Shown piece after piece: positions 27,805 through 37,099 of a stretch of 64,000 bases of DNA. The notes below the pieces were generated by a model. The model searched no databases. It was not told the DNA's origin and saw nothing but the letters and a program-made list of their open reading frames with translations. Each line of letters begins with the position of its first letter. Position 1 is the stretch's first letter. The stretch covers positions 62,001-126,000 of the forward strand of contig NZ_JAOWLB010000006.1 in NCBI RefSeq assembly GCF_025751555.1, read 5' to 3'. Source of the DNA: Ruegeria aquimaris. Its GTDB lineage: Bacteria > Pseudomonadota > Alphaproteobacteria > Rhodobacterales > Rhodobacteraceae. A program made the translations under genes and the position numbers.

Positions 27805-28895
27805 GTCTCCTTCCCGGTCAGCTCTTCGACCAGCCGCACCAGTCTTTCGGTCGCGTCCGGCGCGCCCACCGACAGGGCCGCGTTGGCCATCTGCAAGGCG
27901 GCATCCGGGTTCGACAGCACCGCCGTGATCTGTGCGGCCAGCGCATCGGGCGTCAGCGCGCTTTCGGGGATCAGGATCGCGGCATTGGCGCCCGCCAGCC
28001 CGCGCGCATTGGCGGTCTGGTGATCGCCCGCCGCCGCCGCATAGGGGATCAGGATCGAGGGCCGCCCGATCACGCTGATATCGGCCACGCTCGACGCGCC
28101 CGCCCGGCTGATCACCAGCTGCGCCTCGGACATGCGCCGGGGAATATCCTTGAAGAAAGGCAGCACATCGGCGGCAATCCCGTGCGCGGCATAGAACTCG
28201 GTCACCCGCTGCCCGTCCTCGTCCCGCGCCTGATGCGACACCCGGATATACTGGCGCAACTCGTCGGGCAGCGAAGCGATGGCCTCGGGCACCACATCGC
28301 TCAGGATGCGCGCGCCCTGGCTGCCGCCCATCACCAGCACCGACATCGGATAGGGACCCGGCGCGATATAGCCCGCCCCGGCCCGCTCCAGCACCGCGCC
28401 CCGCACCGGGTTGCCCACATGGACGCCCTTGGCGCCCTCGGGCAGGTCCGTCGGCCAGACGCCGCAAGCCACCTGCGCCACCCGTTTGGCAAAGATCCGG
28501 TTCACCCGGCCCAGCACGCCGTTCTGTTCATGGATCATCCGGGGCACGCCCAGCAGCGTCGCCGCCGCCAGAGCCGGGATCGACGGATAGCCGCCAAAGC
28601 CCACCACCACGTCGGGCCGGTCGCGCCGCATCTGCATCGCCATCGACAGCACGCCGCCAACAATCCGGGGCGCGACCATCGCCTTGGCCAGCAGGCCGCC
28701 CCGCGCGAATGTCGCGCTCGACACCTGCACGATCTCGGTCGAATGCGGAAACCCGCCGGTATAGCGCGCGCCGCGCGCATCGGTCGACAGGCGCACCCGC
28801 CATCCCTTGCGCAGCATCGTCTCGGCCAGCGCCTGCGCCGGGAACATGTGCCCCCCGGTTCCGCCCGCCGCGATCATCAGGTATTTCCGCGTCAT
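27801..28895 (-). CDS. murG: Undecaprenyl-PP-MurNAc-pentapeptide GlcNAc transferase MurG
   Basis: 364 residues from the ATG at 28895. The GT28 glycosyltransferase marks are [17 protein letters not shown] (loop 1), [23 protein letters not shown] and [13 protein letters not shown], with the nucleotide-binding [11 protein letters not shown] and [13 protein letters not shown]. It converts lipid I to lipid II on the inner membrane face. It follows ftsW after 13 bp and overlaps murC. Confidence 0.97.
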   Translation of the reverse strand: MTRKYLMIAAGGTGGHMFPAQALAETMLRKGWRVRLSTDARGARYTGGFPHSTEIVQVSSATFARGGLLAKAMVAPRIVGGVLSMAMQMRRDRPDVVVGFGGYPSIPALAAATLLGVPRMIHEQNGVLGRVNRIFAKRVAQVACGVWPTDLPEGAKGVHVGNPVRGAVLERAGAGYIAPGPYPMSVLVMGGSQGARILSDVVPEAIASLPDELRQYIRVSHQARDEDGQRVTEFYAAHGIAADVLPFFKDIPRRMSEAQLVISRAGASSVADISVIGRPSILIPYAAAAGDHQTANARGLAGANAAILIPESALTPDALAAQITAVLSNPDAALQMANAALSVGAPDATERLVRLVEELTGKET

Positions 28896-28908
28896 CTCAC
28901 CCGCCCAT

Positions 28909-30072
28909 CTATCCGCGCCCGCGCAACAGATCGCCAAGCTCTCCTTGCGGGCGGGTGCGGGTGAAACACAGAAGCATGCCCACCGCAATACCACCGGCGA
29001 TCAGGGACGAGCCGCCATAGCTCACAAACGGCAACGTCATGCCCTTGGCCGGCAGCAGACGCACCGCCACGCCCATGTTGATCATCGCCTGCACCCCGAA
29101 TGTGCAGGCCAGCCCGGTTCCGGCCAGACGAATGAACATGTCCCGCTCGCGCATCAGCCGCAACAGCGAGCGCACCACGATCAGGGCATAAAGCGCGATG
29201 ATGATCAGCACCAGCACCAGCCCGTATTCCTCGGCCGCCACCGCGATGATGAAATCGGTATGCGCGTCCGGCAGCGACCACTTGACCTGCCCTTCACCGA
29301 CGCCAACCCCGAACAGCCCGCCCTCACGGATCGCGTTGGTGGCATAGCCCAACTGCGTCGTGGGATCGACATCGGGGTTCAGGAACCCGTCGATGCGGCG
29401 GGCGAAATGCTCGGAACTGGAATAGGCCACCATGCCGCCCAGCACCACGACCCCCGCCATCAGCACCAGCAGCAGCATCGGCGCCCCGGCGACAAAATAC
29501 ATCACGCCCCAGCCGAACAGCACCAGACAGGCCTGACCGAAATCGGGCTGCATCACCAACATCAGCACAATCGCCATGCACAGCGAAAACGACCACAGCC
29601 GCCCCGGAGGGCCGTTGATCTCCTGCGCGGCGGCAAACAGCCAGGCCGCCACCACCATGAACCCGGGCTTGAGAAACTCCGACGGCTGCACCGAGGCAAA
29701 ACCCAGGCTGTACCAGCGCACCGCACCCTTGCCGAAATCGGTGCCAAAGACCGGCAAGAAGGCCAGCGACACGAAAGCACCCAGAAACCCCAGCACCGCC
29801 AGCCGCCGCACCAGCGTGGGCGACATCATCGAGGTGAGCAGCATCGCCAAAATGGCCAGCCCGCCAAAGAACGCCTGCCGCTGCACGTAATGGAACGGGT
29901 CGAACCCGTTGCGCGCGGCCAGCGGCGGCGAGGCCGCAAGCCCCAGCAACAGCCCGATCCCGAACAGGATCAGCACACAGGACATCGACCATTTGTCGAG
30001 CGTCCGCCACCACTTGGGAAGAATCGGTTCGCCGCCCCGTTCCGGGACGGCCCCATACACCATGTCGGTCAT
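28909..30072 (-). CDS. ftsW: Lipid II polymerase / division protein FtsW
   Basis: 387 residues from the ATG at 30072 (a second in-frame ATG is at 30063). SEDS family, about ten membrane helices, with the conserved [32 protein letters not shown] and [18 protein letters not shown] motifs. It polymerises septal glycan together with FtsI. There is a 166-bp gap upstream to the tautomerase gene, where the dcw run is interrupted by non-dcw genes. Confidence 0.95.
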   Translation of the reverse strand: MTDMVYGAVPERGGEPILPKWWRTLDKWSMSCVLILFGIGLLLGLAASPPLAARNGFDPFHYVQRQAFFGGLAILAMLLTSMMSPTLVRRLAVLGFLGAFVSLAFLPVFGTDFGKGAVRWYSLGFASVQPSEFLKPGFMVVAAWLFAAAQEINGPPGRLWSFSLCMAIVLMLVMQPDFGQACLVLFGWGVMYFVAGAPMLLLVLMAGVVVLGGMVAYSSSEHFARRIDGFLNPDVDPTTQLGYATNAIREGGLFGVGVGEGQVKWSLPDAHTDFIIAVAAEEYGLVLVLIIIALYALIVVRSLLRLMRERDMFIRLAGTGLACTFGVQAMINMGVAVRLLPAKGMTLPFVSYGGSSLIAGGIAVGMLLCFTRTRPQGELGDLLRGRG

Positions 30073-30203
30073 GACACCACTGCCGTTTGCTGCCTCGTTC
30101 GCGCCCCTCTTCGGGGTCTTCGTGTCCGGTTCGTGCCGGATCTGACGGTAGCGTACTGCAAAGGCGCCAATCGTGCCAGCCTCTTTGTCGGCAGGCGGCA
30201 TAT

Positions 30204-30230
30204 CTCCGCCCCGGGGCAACCGGGGCGGAG
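30204..30230 (-). terminator. Strong hairpin after the tautomerase gene
   Basis: An 11-bp perfect GC-rich stem (CTCCGCCCCGG / CCGGGGCGGAG) with a 5-nt loop begins 8 bp after the tautomerase stop. No T-run follows on the minus strand (ATATGCC), so termination may be partial. Confidence 0.55.
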
Positions 30231-30238
30231 ACCGGGTG

Positions 30239-30445
30239 TCACACCGCCTTGCGGCGCCGGTATTCCTCGACCGGCAGCCCGCCGATCCCCCAATGCTCCA
30301 TCTCCACCTCGTCGATGACGACAAAAGTGGTCTCGGGGTTCTTGTCCAGCACCTGCTTGAGCAGGTCGGTGACACCGGCGATCAGCTCGGCCTTTTGCGC
30401 GGGCGTGGCCCCTTCGCGGGTGATCTTGATATTGACGTAAGGCAT
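30239..30445 (-). CDS. 4-oxalocrotonate tautomerase family protein
   Basis: 68 residues, typical of the small tautomerase superfamily. After Met removal the N-terminal Pro2 (MPYVNIKITREG) would be the catalytic base; the DEVEMEHWGIGG region forms the active-site wall. These enzymes ketonise enols in aromatic breakdown, but no such pathway surrounds it. It follows the NTF2-like and GST genes after about 65 bp and may share their transcript. Confidence 0.85.
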   Translation of the reverse strand: MPYVNIKITREGATPAQKAELIAGVTDLLKQVLDKNPETTFVVIDEVEMEHWGIGGLPVEEYRRRKAV

Positions 30446-30510
30446 GGAAACCCTCCTTTTGGTCCTGAGTAACGGCGCGCGCCAGGCGCGCCGCCCGCCT
30501 GTTCAGAGCG

Positions 30511-30900
30511 CTATGTCAGCGGCTCGGCATGAAACACCTTGGCCAGGATCTGCCAGCGCCCGCCCTGCCGCACAAAGGTCAGGAAATCGGTGAAATAGCT
30601 GTCGCCGATGGCACAGTTCACCACCGCGCGCGCCGTGTCCGGCCCGGCAAACTCGATCGACTGGATACGATCCCGCCGCGCCTCGCCCTTGCTGGCGGGC
30701 GACACCCGCTGATCGACCACCGCGAAATAGGTCTCCATGTCGCGATAGAGCCAGTCGCCGCCGCTGGCACAGGCATAGATCGCCTGCGGGTGAAACACCT
30801 GCCGCAGCCGGATGCTGTCGGCATGGTGCAGCCCGTCGAAATAGGTCCCGATCACCGCCTGCACGGCGGCAAAGGGCGCCTCTCCGGTGGTCATGCTCAT
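30511..30900 (-). CDS. NTF2-like / putative lumazine-binding family protein
   Basis: 129 residues with the alpha+beta cone of the NTF2/SnoaL superfamily: AVIGTYFDGLHHADSIRLRQVFHPQAIYA, then DMETYFAVVDQR and the closing strands TDFLTFVRQGGRWQILAKVFHAE. Many such proteins are small dehydratase- or isomerase-like enzymes. Its start overlaps the GST stop (ATGA), so the two are coupled. Function unknown. Confidence 0.78.
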   Translation of the reverse strand: MSMTTGEAPFAAVQAVIGTYFDGLHHADSIRLRQVFHPQAIYACASGGDWLYRDMETYFAVVDQRVSPASKGEARRDRIQSIEFAGPDTARAVVNCAIGDSYFTDFLTFVRQGGRWQILAKVFHAEPLT

Positions 30901-31511
30901 CCCAACAGCCCCTCGGCCTGCATCGCGGCACGGGCCGCGGGGCGCTCGGCCACCCGGGCCACCAGCGCCTTGAGGTTGGGCACGCCGTCCAGCGACAGGC
31001 CCAGGAAATTGGCCCAGTTGGTGACCACGAACAGATAGGCATCGGCGACGCTGAACTGCGCCCCGTTCAGATAGGCGCGACCATCCGCCAGCATCGCCTC
31101 GACCAGCTGCATCCGGCCATTGACCCGCTCGACCGCCGCGTCGCGCGCCTCGCCCTCCAGCGGCTTGCCCGAGAAGAACGGCCCAAACGCCTTGTGCAGC
31201 TCGGACGCGATGAAGTTCAGCTGTTCCTGCACCCGGGTCCGACCCAGCCCACCAGCCGCCGGAACCAGCCCGGCATCGGGGTTGCGCTCGGCGATCAGTT
31301 GCAGGATGGCGGCCCCCTCGGTCACCGTCTCGCCCTCGTCCAGCACCAGTGCGGGCACATATCCCTTGGGGTTGATGGCGCGGAAATCACCGCCAGAGGC
31401 GGTCTTGCCCTCGGCCGTATCCACCTGTTCCAGCTCGAATTTCTCGCCCGCCTCGATCAGGGCGATATGGCTGGCCAGCGAACACGCGCCCGGTTTGTAG
31501 TAGAGTTTCAT
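30897..31511 (-). CDS. Glutathione S-transferase, beta class
   Basis: 204 residues. The thioredoxin-like N-terminal domain carries YYKPGACSLASHIAL with the beta-class Cys10, the cis-Pro in GYVPALVLD and EGAAILQLIAE; the helical C-terminal domain has the N-capping motif FSVADAYLFVV. Bacterial beta-class GSTs conjugate or reduce electrophiles and peroxides. It is transcribed divergently from the HxlR-type regulator next door, its likely controller. Confidence 0.92.
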   Translation of the reverse strand: MKLYYKPGACSLASHIALIEAGEKFELEQVDTAEGKTASGGDFRAINPKGYVPALVLDEGETVTEGAAILQLIAERNPDAGLVPAAGGLGRTRVQEQLNFIASELHKAFGPFFSGKPLEGEARDAAVERVNGRMQLVEAMLADGRAYLNGAQFSVADAYLFVVTNWANFLGLSLDGVPNLKALVARVAERPAARAAMQAEGLLG

Positions 31512-31562
31512 CCGTTCATACTCCTGTTTCGGAAAGCTCCGTGGGCAACAGGTAAGAACGCA

Positions 31563-31631
31563 GTTACCAAAGTAAACTTGATTTCCTCTTGTAACTCCAT
31601 TATCGGGTTACCCCGTGGTTACCAGGTAAAC
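31563..31631. promoter_or_regulatory. Two related operator-like elements in the GST-hxlR divergent promoter
   Basis: GTTACCAAAGTAAAC (31563-31577) and GTTACCAGGTAAAC (31618-31631) are near-identical inverted-repeat elements with GTTACC and GTAAAC arms. The second ends 4 bp before the hxlR start and would block its ribosome site. This pattern suggests autoregulation and control of the GST operon. Confidence 0.55.
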
Positions 31632-31635
31632 TCCC

Positions 31636-31992
31636 ATGGCGCTCAAGATCACCCGCAACAAGGCCGCCCCGCTGCCCGAAACCTGCCCGCTCAGCGAATG
31701 CATGGCCATTCTCGGCGGCGCCTGGACGCCCAATGTCATCTGGTATCTCAGCGGCGGCGCGCGCCGCTTCAACGAGCTCAAGACCGACATTCCCGGCATC
31801 TCGGCCAAGATGCTGACCACCCGCCTGCGCGAGCTGGAAGACAAGGGCGTGATCCGGCGCGAGGTGCGGCCCACCTCGCCGCCATCGGTGGAATACTCGC
31901 TCACCGAACTCGGCCAGGATCTGGTTCCCGCGATCCTGGCGATTGTCGATGTGGGCCACCGGCTCAAGAAACGGAACGGCGCAACCGCCTGA
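31636..31992 (+). CDS. HxlR/MarR-type winged-helix regulator
   Basis: 118 residues. The HxlR domain starts with the conserved cysteine (LPETCPLSECMAILGGAWT, residue 16), then ARRFNELKTDIPGISAKMLTTRLRELEDKGVI and the wing RREVRPTSPPSVEYSLTELG. HxlR proteins with this N-terminal Cys often sense electrophiles or thiol stress. Divergent to the GST/NTF2/tautomerase genes, with two matching operator-like repeats between. Confidence 0.9.
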   Translation: MALKITRNKAAPLPETCPLSECMAILGGAWTPNVIWYLSGGARRFNELKTDIPGISAKMLTTRLRELEDKGVIRREVRPTSPPSVEYSLTELGQDLVPAILAIVDVGHRLKKRNGATA

Positions 31993-32091
31993 CATACCGG
32001 CCTTTTGCGGCGCATCGCGTCGCGAACGGAACAGACGCCCCCCCGCCCCGCCGCCACCATCGCCCGGAAAATCGGGCAGAGGGCGCGGCGC

Positions 32092-32976
32092 ATGAACTAT
32101 TCGACAGGTGTCATTCTGGTGGCGACCGCCGCCGTGCTGTGGTCGCTCATGGGCCTCGCCATCCGCGAGATTCACGAGGCCGGGACCTGGGCGATCCTGT
32201 TCTGGCGCTCGGCGGCGATGGTGCCCATGCTTCTGGCCTTTTTCGCCTGGCGCAGGCGCAAGCCGATCCTGCCTGCCCTGCGCGCCACCGGGCGGGCCGG
32301 GCTGATGGCGGGCTTCGGCCTGGTGGTGGCCTTCGCGGGCGCGATCTTTGCCATCCAGTCCACCACCGTGGCCAATGCCGTCTTCCTGTTCGCCGCCTCC
32401 CCCTTTCTGGCTGCCGCGCTCAGCTGGGTGGTGCTGCGCGAAAGCGTGCGGCGCGCCACCTGGGCCGCCATCGCCATCGCCCTCGTCGGACTGGTGGTGA
32501 TGGTGCGCGAAGGGCTGGCGCTGGGGGCGCTGGCGGGCAATCTTGCGGCGCTCGCCTCGGCCATGGGATTTGCGCTTTTCACCCTGTCGCTGCGCTGGGG
32601 ACGGCTGGGCGACATGATGCCCGCCGTCGCCATCGGCGGCATGCTGTCGATGATGGTGGCGCTGGGAATGCTCGGGCTTACCGGCCAGCCGCTCCTGGTG
32701 CCCGCGCGCGACATCGCCTTCGCCATGGCGATGGGCGCGGGCCTGCTGGCCGTGGGCATGGCGCTCTATACGATGGGCAGCCAGGTGGTGCCCGCCGCCG
32801 AACTGACGCTGATCACCATGATCGAGTCCATGCTGGCGCCGGTCTGGGTCTGGCTGATCCTGGGCGAAGAGGCCAGCGCAGGCACCCTCTGGGGCGGCGC
32901 GATCATCCTTTGCGCCGTGGCGCTCAACGCGCTCAGCGGCATGCGGCGCAAGCCCGCGATTCCGCCAATCATCTGA
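32092..32976 (+). CDS. EamA/DMT family transporter
   Basis: 294 residues from the ATG at 32092. Ten predicted membrane helices form two EamA repeats (about 5-140 and 150-290). Typical family text is AAVLWSLMGLAIREI at the start and MIESMLAPVWVWLILGEEASAGTLWGGAIIL at the end. Family members export metabolites or amino acids. Substrate unknown. It follows the regulator on the same strand. Confidence 0.87.
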   Translation: MNYSTGVILVATAAVLWSLMGLAIREIHEAGTWAILFWRSAAMVPMLLAFFAWRRRKPILPALRATGRAGLMAGFGLVVAFAGAIFAIQSTTVANAVFLFAASPFLAAALSWVVLRESVRRATWAAIAIALVGLVVMVREGLALGALAGNLAALASAMGFALFTLSLRWGRLGDMMPAVAIGGMLSMMVALGMLGLTGQPLLVPARDIAFAMAMGAGLLAVGMALYTMGSQVVPAAELTLITMIESMLAPVWVWLILGEEASAGTLWGGAIILCAVALNALSGMRRKPAIPPII

Positions 32977-33029
32977 GCCCCCTCGCCGGACCCCTTGCCA
33001 AATCGCGCGCGGTACGGCACCCCCGGCAG

Positions 33030-34214
33030 ATGCAGTTGAACACGATCATCCTGGGCGCAGGTGCCGCCGGCATGATGTGCGCGGCCCATGCGGGACCGGG
33101 CACGCTGGTGCTCGACCATGCCCGCGCGCCGGGCGAAAAGATCCGCATCTCGGGCGGTGGCCGCTGCAACTTCACCAACATGTATTCAGGCCCCGAGAAC
33201 TTCCTGTCGCAGAACCCGCATTTCTGCAAATCGGCGCTGGCCCGCTATACCCAGTGGGATTTCATCGACCTGGTGAACCGCCACGGCATCGCCTGGCATG
33301 AAAAGACCCTGGGCCAGCTTTTCTGCGACGGTTCGGCGAAACAGATCGTCGCCCTGCTGCTGTCGGAGATGGAACGCGCGGGCGCAACCCTCTGGCTGAA
33401 CACCAGCCTCAGGGACCTGTCCCATGCAAACGGACGGTTCGCGCTGACGGTCGAACGCGAGGGCCGGACCGAGCGGCTGAGCGCCCGCAACCTGGTGCTG
33501 GCCACCGGCGGCAAGTCGATCCCCAAGATGGGCGCCACCGGCCTCGCCTATGACATCGCCCGGCAGTTCGACCTGCCGGTGACCGAGACCCGCGCGGGCC
33601 TTGTGCCTTTCACCTTCCCCGAGGGTCGATTTGCGCCCCTCGCCGGTGTCGCCCTGCCCGCCCGCCTGTCAAACGTGCGCGCCTCGTTTGACGAGGCGCT
33701 GCTCTTCACCCATCGCGGCCTCAGCGGCCCGGCGGTGCTGCAACTCTCCTCCTACTGGCATGCGGGAGAGGAGATCCGCATCGACCTCGCCCCCGACCGC
33801 GACCTCTACGCCGCGCTGCGCGACCAGCGGCAGACCTCGGGCCGCCGCGATCTGACCACCGAGCTGGCCCGCCTGCTGCCCGCAAGGCTGATTGAGGCGC
33901 TGGCGCCACAGCTAGGCCTCTCAGGCCGCCTCGCCGACCAGCCCGACAGCGCACTCCGCGCGCTTGCCGAGGCACTGCATGACTGGCGCCTGATACCCTC
34001 GGGCACCGAGGGTTATCGCACCGCCGAGGTCACGCTCGGCGGCATCGACACGGACGCGCTCGACGCCCGCACCATGGCGTCGAAATCCCTCCCCGGCCTC
34101 TACGCCATCGGCGAGGCGGTGGATGTCACCGGTTGGCTCGGCGGTTACAACTTCCAATGGGCCTGGTCCTCGGGCCACGCCGCCGGCACCGCGATCGCAT
34201 CGGCGCGGCACTGA
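33030..34214 (+). CDS. BaiN/RdsA-like NAD(P)/FAD-dependent oxidoreductase (HI0933 family)
   Basis: 394 residues from the ATG at 33030. FAD-binding ILGAGAAGMMCAAHA, family motif EKIRISGGGRCNFTNMY, LATGGKSIPKMGATG and the C-terminal GLYAIGEAVDVTGWLGGYNFQWAWSSG match the HI0933-like flavoproteins. The same reading frame stays open far upstream, but that part runs through other genes. The physiological substrate of most members is unknown. It converges on murD across a repeat-bearing gap. Confidence 0.88.
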   Translation: MQLNTIILGAGAAGMMCAAHAGPGTLVLDHARAPGEKIRISGGGRCNFTNMYSGPENFLSQNPHFCKSALARYTQWDFIDLVNRHGIAWHEKTLGQLFCDGSAKQIVALLLSEMERAGATLWLNTSLRDLSHANGRFALTVEREGRTERLSARNLVLATGGKSIPKMGATGLAYDIARQFDLPVTETRAGLVPFTFPEGRFAPLAGVALPARLSNVRASFDEALLFTHRGLSGPAVLQLSSYWHAGEEIRIDLAPDRDLYAALRDQRQTSGRRDLTTELARLLPARLIEALAPQLGLSGRLADQPDSALRALAEALHDWRLIPSGTEGYRTAEVTLGGIDTDALDARTMASKSLPGLYAIGEAVDVTGWLGGYNFQWAWSSGHAAGTAIASARH

Positions 34215-34347
34215 CCGCAAGCGCCGATGCGAGGCGCTGCCTCGCGCTCCGGAGTATTTGAGGCGAAATGAAGGAGCAGGCCTGCGTTCTTTCCTCTTGC
34301 GTGAAATATCCCGGGGGAGTCACCGAAGGTGACGGGGGCAGCGCCCC
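34215..34347. repeat. Convergent intergenic repeat with tandem hairpins
   Basis: Between two converging genes lie two hairpins: GTCACC-GAA-GGTGAC (34319-34333) and GGGGGC-AGC-GCCCCC (34334-34348), which abuts the murD stop. Flanking CGGAGTATTT (plus, near 34250) and CGGGATATTT (minus, near 34312) boxes face each other. Such paired boxes after stop codons recur in Roseobacter genomes as far as I recall. Likely a bidirectional terminator. Confidence 0.55.
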
Positions 34348-35748
34348 CTAACCCCCGAGCCGCCCCCGCACCTCGGCCATGAAATCCTCGCCGCGACGTT
34401 CGAAATTGTCGTATTGGTCGAAACTGGCCGCCGCGGGCGCCAACAGCACCGTATCGCCCGGCTCCGCCTCTTCCATCGCCCGTTCGACCGCGCGCGCCAT
34501 GGTGGTGCAGACCTCGGCCTCCACCTCCAGCTGCAACGCGAACTGCGCCGCCTCGCGCCCGATGACATAGGCCTTCAGCACCTCGCCCAACCCATCGTTC
34601 AGCGCCGCGATACCGCCCTCTTTCTGCAAGCCGCCACAGATCCAGCGGATCCGCTTGAACGCGCCCAGCGCCTTGAGTGCGGCATCCACATTGGTGGCCT
34701 TGCTGTCGTTGACATAAGTGACCCCGCCCGCCTCGGCCACGATCTGGCTGCGATGCGGCAGGCCGGGATAGCTGCGCATCCCCGCCTCGATCGCCTTGGG
34801 GCTCAGCCCAAGCGCCCGGCAAGCGGCATAGGCCGCACAGGCGTTCTGGTGGTTATGCGCCCCCGGCAGCCCGCGAATGTCGCGCAGGTCGATGGCCCCC
34901 GCCTGCCGCCCCTTGCGGTACTCGCTCAGATACCCCTTGCGCGCAAACACCTGCCAGCCCGGCCCGGTCAGCTTGCGGCTCACCGACACCCGGATCACCC
35001 GGTCATCGCCCGGCCCCTCGGACAACTGCCCGGCCAGGTACAGCCCCTCGGTCTCATCCACCCCGATCACCGCCCGGTCCGGCCCGCCCTCGGCAAAGAG
35101 CCGCCGTTTGGCCGCAAAATACCCGCCCATGCCTGCATGCCGGTCCAGATGGTCGGGCGAGAGATTGGTGAACACCGCCACATCCGGGGTCAGCGCCCGG
35201 GCCAGATCGGTCTGATAGCTGGAAAGCTCCAGCACCACGACCGAGCCCTCCTCTCCCGGCTCGATATCCAGCACCCCGCGCCCGATATTGCCCGCCAGTT
35301 GCGAGGGCCGCCCGGCCTCGGTCAGGATGTGGTGGATCAGTGCCGAGGTGGTCGACTTGCCGTTCGATCCGGTCACCGCCACCACGCGGGGCAGCGTGTC
35401 GAACCCGTCCCACTCGGGCCCCGCGAACGACCGGAAGAAGAGGCCAATATCATTGTCCACCGGCACCCCCGCCTCCAACGCGGCGGCCACCACCGGGTTC
35501 GGCGCGGGATAGAGATGTGGGATGCCCGGCGACACGACCAGACAGGCGGTATCGTCCCAGACGCCCTGCTTGCGCAGGTCACGGATGGTGAACCCTTCAC
35601 CCTCCGCCGCCTCGCGCGCGGCTTGGTTGTCATCCCAGCACAGCGCCTCGGCGCCCCCCGCGCGCAAGGCCCGCGCCGTGGCCAGCCCCGAGCGGCCCAA
35701 GCCCAAAACCGCCACCCTGGCGCCCGCAAACCCTCTGACCGGGATCAT
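34348..35748 (-). CDS. murD: UDP-N-acetylmuramoyl-L-alanine--D-glutamate ligase MurD
   Basis: 466 residues from the ATG at 35748. N-terminal [18 protein letters not shown]-loop [41 protein letters not shown] and C-terminal [19 protein letters not shown] are Mur-ligase hallmarks. It adds D-Glu to UDP-MurNAc-L-Ala. It is separated from mraY by 1.35 kb of unusual sequence and from ftsW by 4.3 kb, so it must be expressed independently. Confidence 0.96.
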   Translation of the reverse strand: MIPVRGFAGARVAVLGLGRSGLATARALRAGGAEALCWDDNQAAREAAEGEGFTIRDLRKQGVWDDTACLVVSPGIPHLYPAPNPVVAAALEAGVPVDNDIGLFFRSFAGPEWDGFDTLPRVVAVTGSNGKSTTSALIHHILTEAGRPSQLAGNIGRGVLDIEPGEEGSVVVLELSSYQTDLARALTPDVAVFTNLSPDHLDRHAGMGGYFAAKRRLFAEGGPDRAVIGVDETEGLYLAGQLSEGPGDDRVIRVSVSRKLTGPGWQVFARKGYLSEYRKGRQAGAIDLRDIRGLPGAHNHQNACAAYAACRALGLSPKAIEAGMRSYPGLPHRSQIVAEAGGVTYVNDSKATNVDAALKALGAFKRIRWICGGLQKEGGIAALNDGLGEVLKAYVIGREAAQFALQLEVEAEVCTTMARAVERAMEEAEPGDTVLLAPAAASFDQYDNFERRGEDFMAEVRGRLGG

Positions 35749-36070
35749 GCCTGCTCTCCCCCAAACCCATCTGCCGCCACCCTGTACCGAGGCTTTGGCG
35801 GATTGCAAGCGGGGTCGGTCAACAGGAAGAGAAGAACAAAACCGAGGCCTCACACGCTAGTCGAAACGGATCAGCCTGCGAACCCGAAGGTCGCACGCAC
35901 TACCTGTCGACGGCGTTTTCACGACGGGCGCGCGTCGGCCAGTCGACAATGTCAGCCCGAGACTGTCTGCCTCGAACCCACACGCAACGTTTTCTAACTG
36001 TTATCAAGTCGATCTGTCTATAAGATCGAAACTGAGTAACTAGGTCAGGGTGTGCCACAGGAAAGATTGG
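35749..36070. other. Region upstream of murD and of the inserted membrane-protein gene
   Basis: No gene is seen. It changes from high-GC near murD to AT-richer sequence after about 35980. A perfect inverted repeat TCGATCT-(7 nt)-AGATCGA lies at 36009-36029, about 40 bp before the next start, and could be an operator or leader hairpin. Promoters for murD (leftward) and the membrane-protein gene (rightward) must lie here. Confidence 0.4.
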
Positions 36071-36688
36071 ATGACGACAACTTCATGGCTAAGGGTTGAA
36101 CCCCAAGACGAACATGCGATTTCATTGCTCGAGTTACGAAAATCTATGTTAACTGCCTCTTTTTTGGCATTCCCGTTTGGGTTCATTCTGAACTTGTCGG
36201 TGCTCATTCTGGCCGACACAGGCCAAGGCGCGATTGCTGTTTTCCTTGATTTTGGCCTTTGGCTGTTTTGGGCAATCGCTCTGTTTTTTGTCGGAAGCAA
36301 TGCAGTGGAGAAGGGCCTAAGGGTTGGTCGATTTGGTCTTCCGTGGTGCCTCGCTCTCGCAATCACCATTGTGGGAACCGTTTCGTTCATCCTGCTGTTC
36401 TCAGTGACAGTGCTAATGGGCAGCAACAATTCTAACGGGATCGAGTTGTTGTTTTGGAACGTATTATGGCCGATGCATTTGGGGGTCTTGTACGGTGGGT
36501 TCGCTGGTCTCTTATTCTGGAGGCGGCTAACAAAAGAGTTTCCAGAACTTGCGAAGATTCCAACATTCGCAAAGCCCGTCAGCACTGAAGAGATTGGACA
36601 ATATGGCACGGGCACTCTCACGGTACTGCTTGTACTAATAGCTTGGTCCTGCGTGATTGTGGGCATCTTACGGTCCCAAGTGCCATGA
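36071..36688 (+). CDS. Orphan membrane protein, AT-richer than its surroundings
   Basis: 205 residues from the ATG at 36071 (AGGAAAG upstream); an in-frame GTG at 36050 is the alternative. Five hydrophobic helices: SFLAFPFGFILNLSVLILA, IAVFLDFGLWLFWAIALFF, LALAITIVGTVSFILLFSV, VLWPMHLGVLYGGFAGLLF and LTVLLVLIAWSCVIVGIL. It lies on the opposite strand to the dcw genes, with more A/T and rarer codons than its neighbours, so horizontal gain is likely. No family is recognised. Confidence 0.65.
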   Translation: MTTTSWLRVEPQDEHAISLLELRKSMLTASFLAFPFGFILNLSVLILADTGQGAIAVFLDFGLWLFWAIALFFVGSNAVEKGLRVGRFGLPWCLALAITIVGTVSFILLFSVTVLMGSNNSNGIELLFWNVLWPMHLGVLYGGFAGLLFWRRLTKEFPELAKIPTFAKPVSTEEIGQYGTGTLTVLLVLIAWSCVIVGILRSQVP

Positions 36689-37099
36689 CTAGGACTCTGG
36701 TACCTCCCGCTGCTCAGTTTTCAAAACGCAGTTCGTCAACGCTCTCGAACGTATCCAGGAAAATATCCATTGTTTCGAACGACGAGGACGTTCTTATGAC
36801 ACGGGGCGAGGTGTCGTTGAAGGGCTAAACTGGGCCTTTCAGTTCCATGCCAGCACGCGGCTCACGCTACTGCTTCGTCCGCATAGCTGCCGTCAAAACC
36901 ACGGCTCCAACACGTCGCCATAATCAGCCACGTACGCCATCCTTTGCCCGCTTCACGTCACGGTCCAGCCACCTCGACAGAGTAGCCTATGAGTGGGCCA
37001 TGACGGCCGGGAAACAGGGCATACCACCCCGTACAAAACGGTCAATCCCCCTCTCGGAGCGGGTACAAAACGGTCAATTCGGTGTACGAAAGGCCCGCC
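36689..37099. other. Gene-free scar between the inserted gene and mraY
   Basis: No convincing gene is seen in 411 bp; short open frames have no family features. A 16-bp direct repeat (GTACAAAACGGTCAAT) occurs at 37031-37046 and 37063-37078, ending 22 bp before the mraY stop. This looks like debris from an old insertion. Confidence 0.5.
37031..37078. repeat. 16-bp direct repeat, possible transposon-end remnant
   Basis: Two exact copies of GTACAAAACGGTCAAT start 32 bp apart. Repeated motifs near an end are a feature of IS21-type elements, but no transposase is present, so this is tentative. Confidence 0.45.

Noticed and set aside
31194-33029. Very long plus-strand open frame continuing upstream of the BaiN-like gene
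   Set aside because: It runs through the GST, hxlR and EamA genes in another frame; only the part from 33030 has family motifs.
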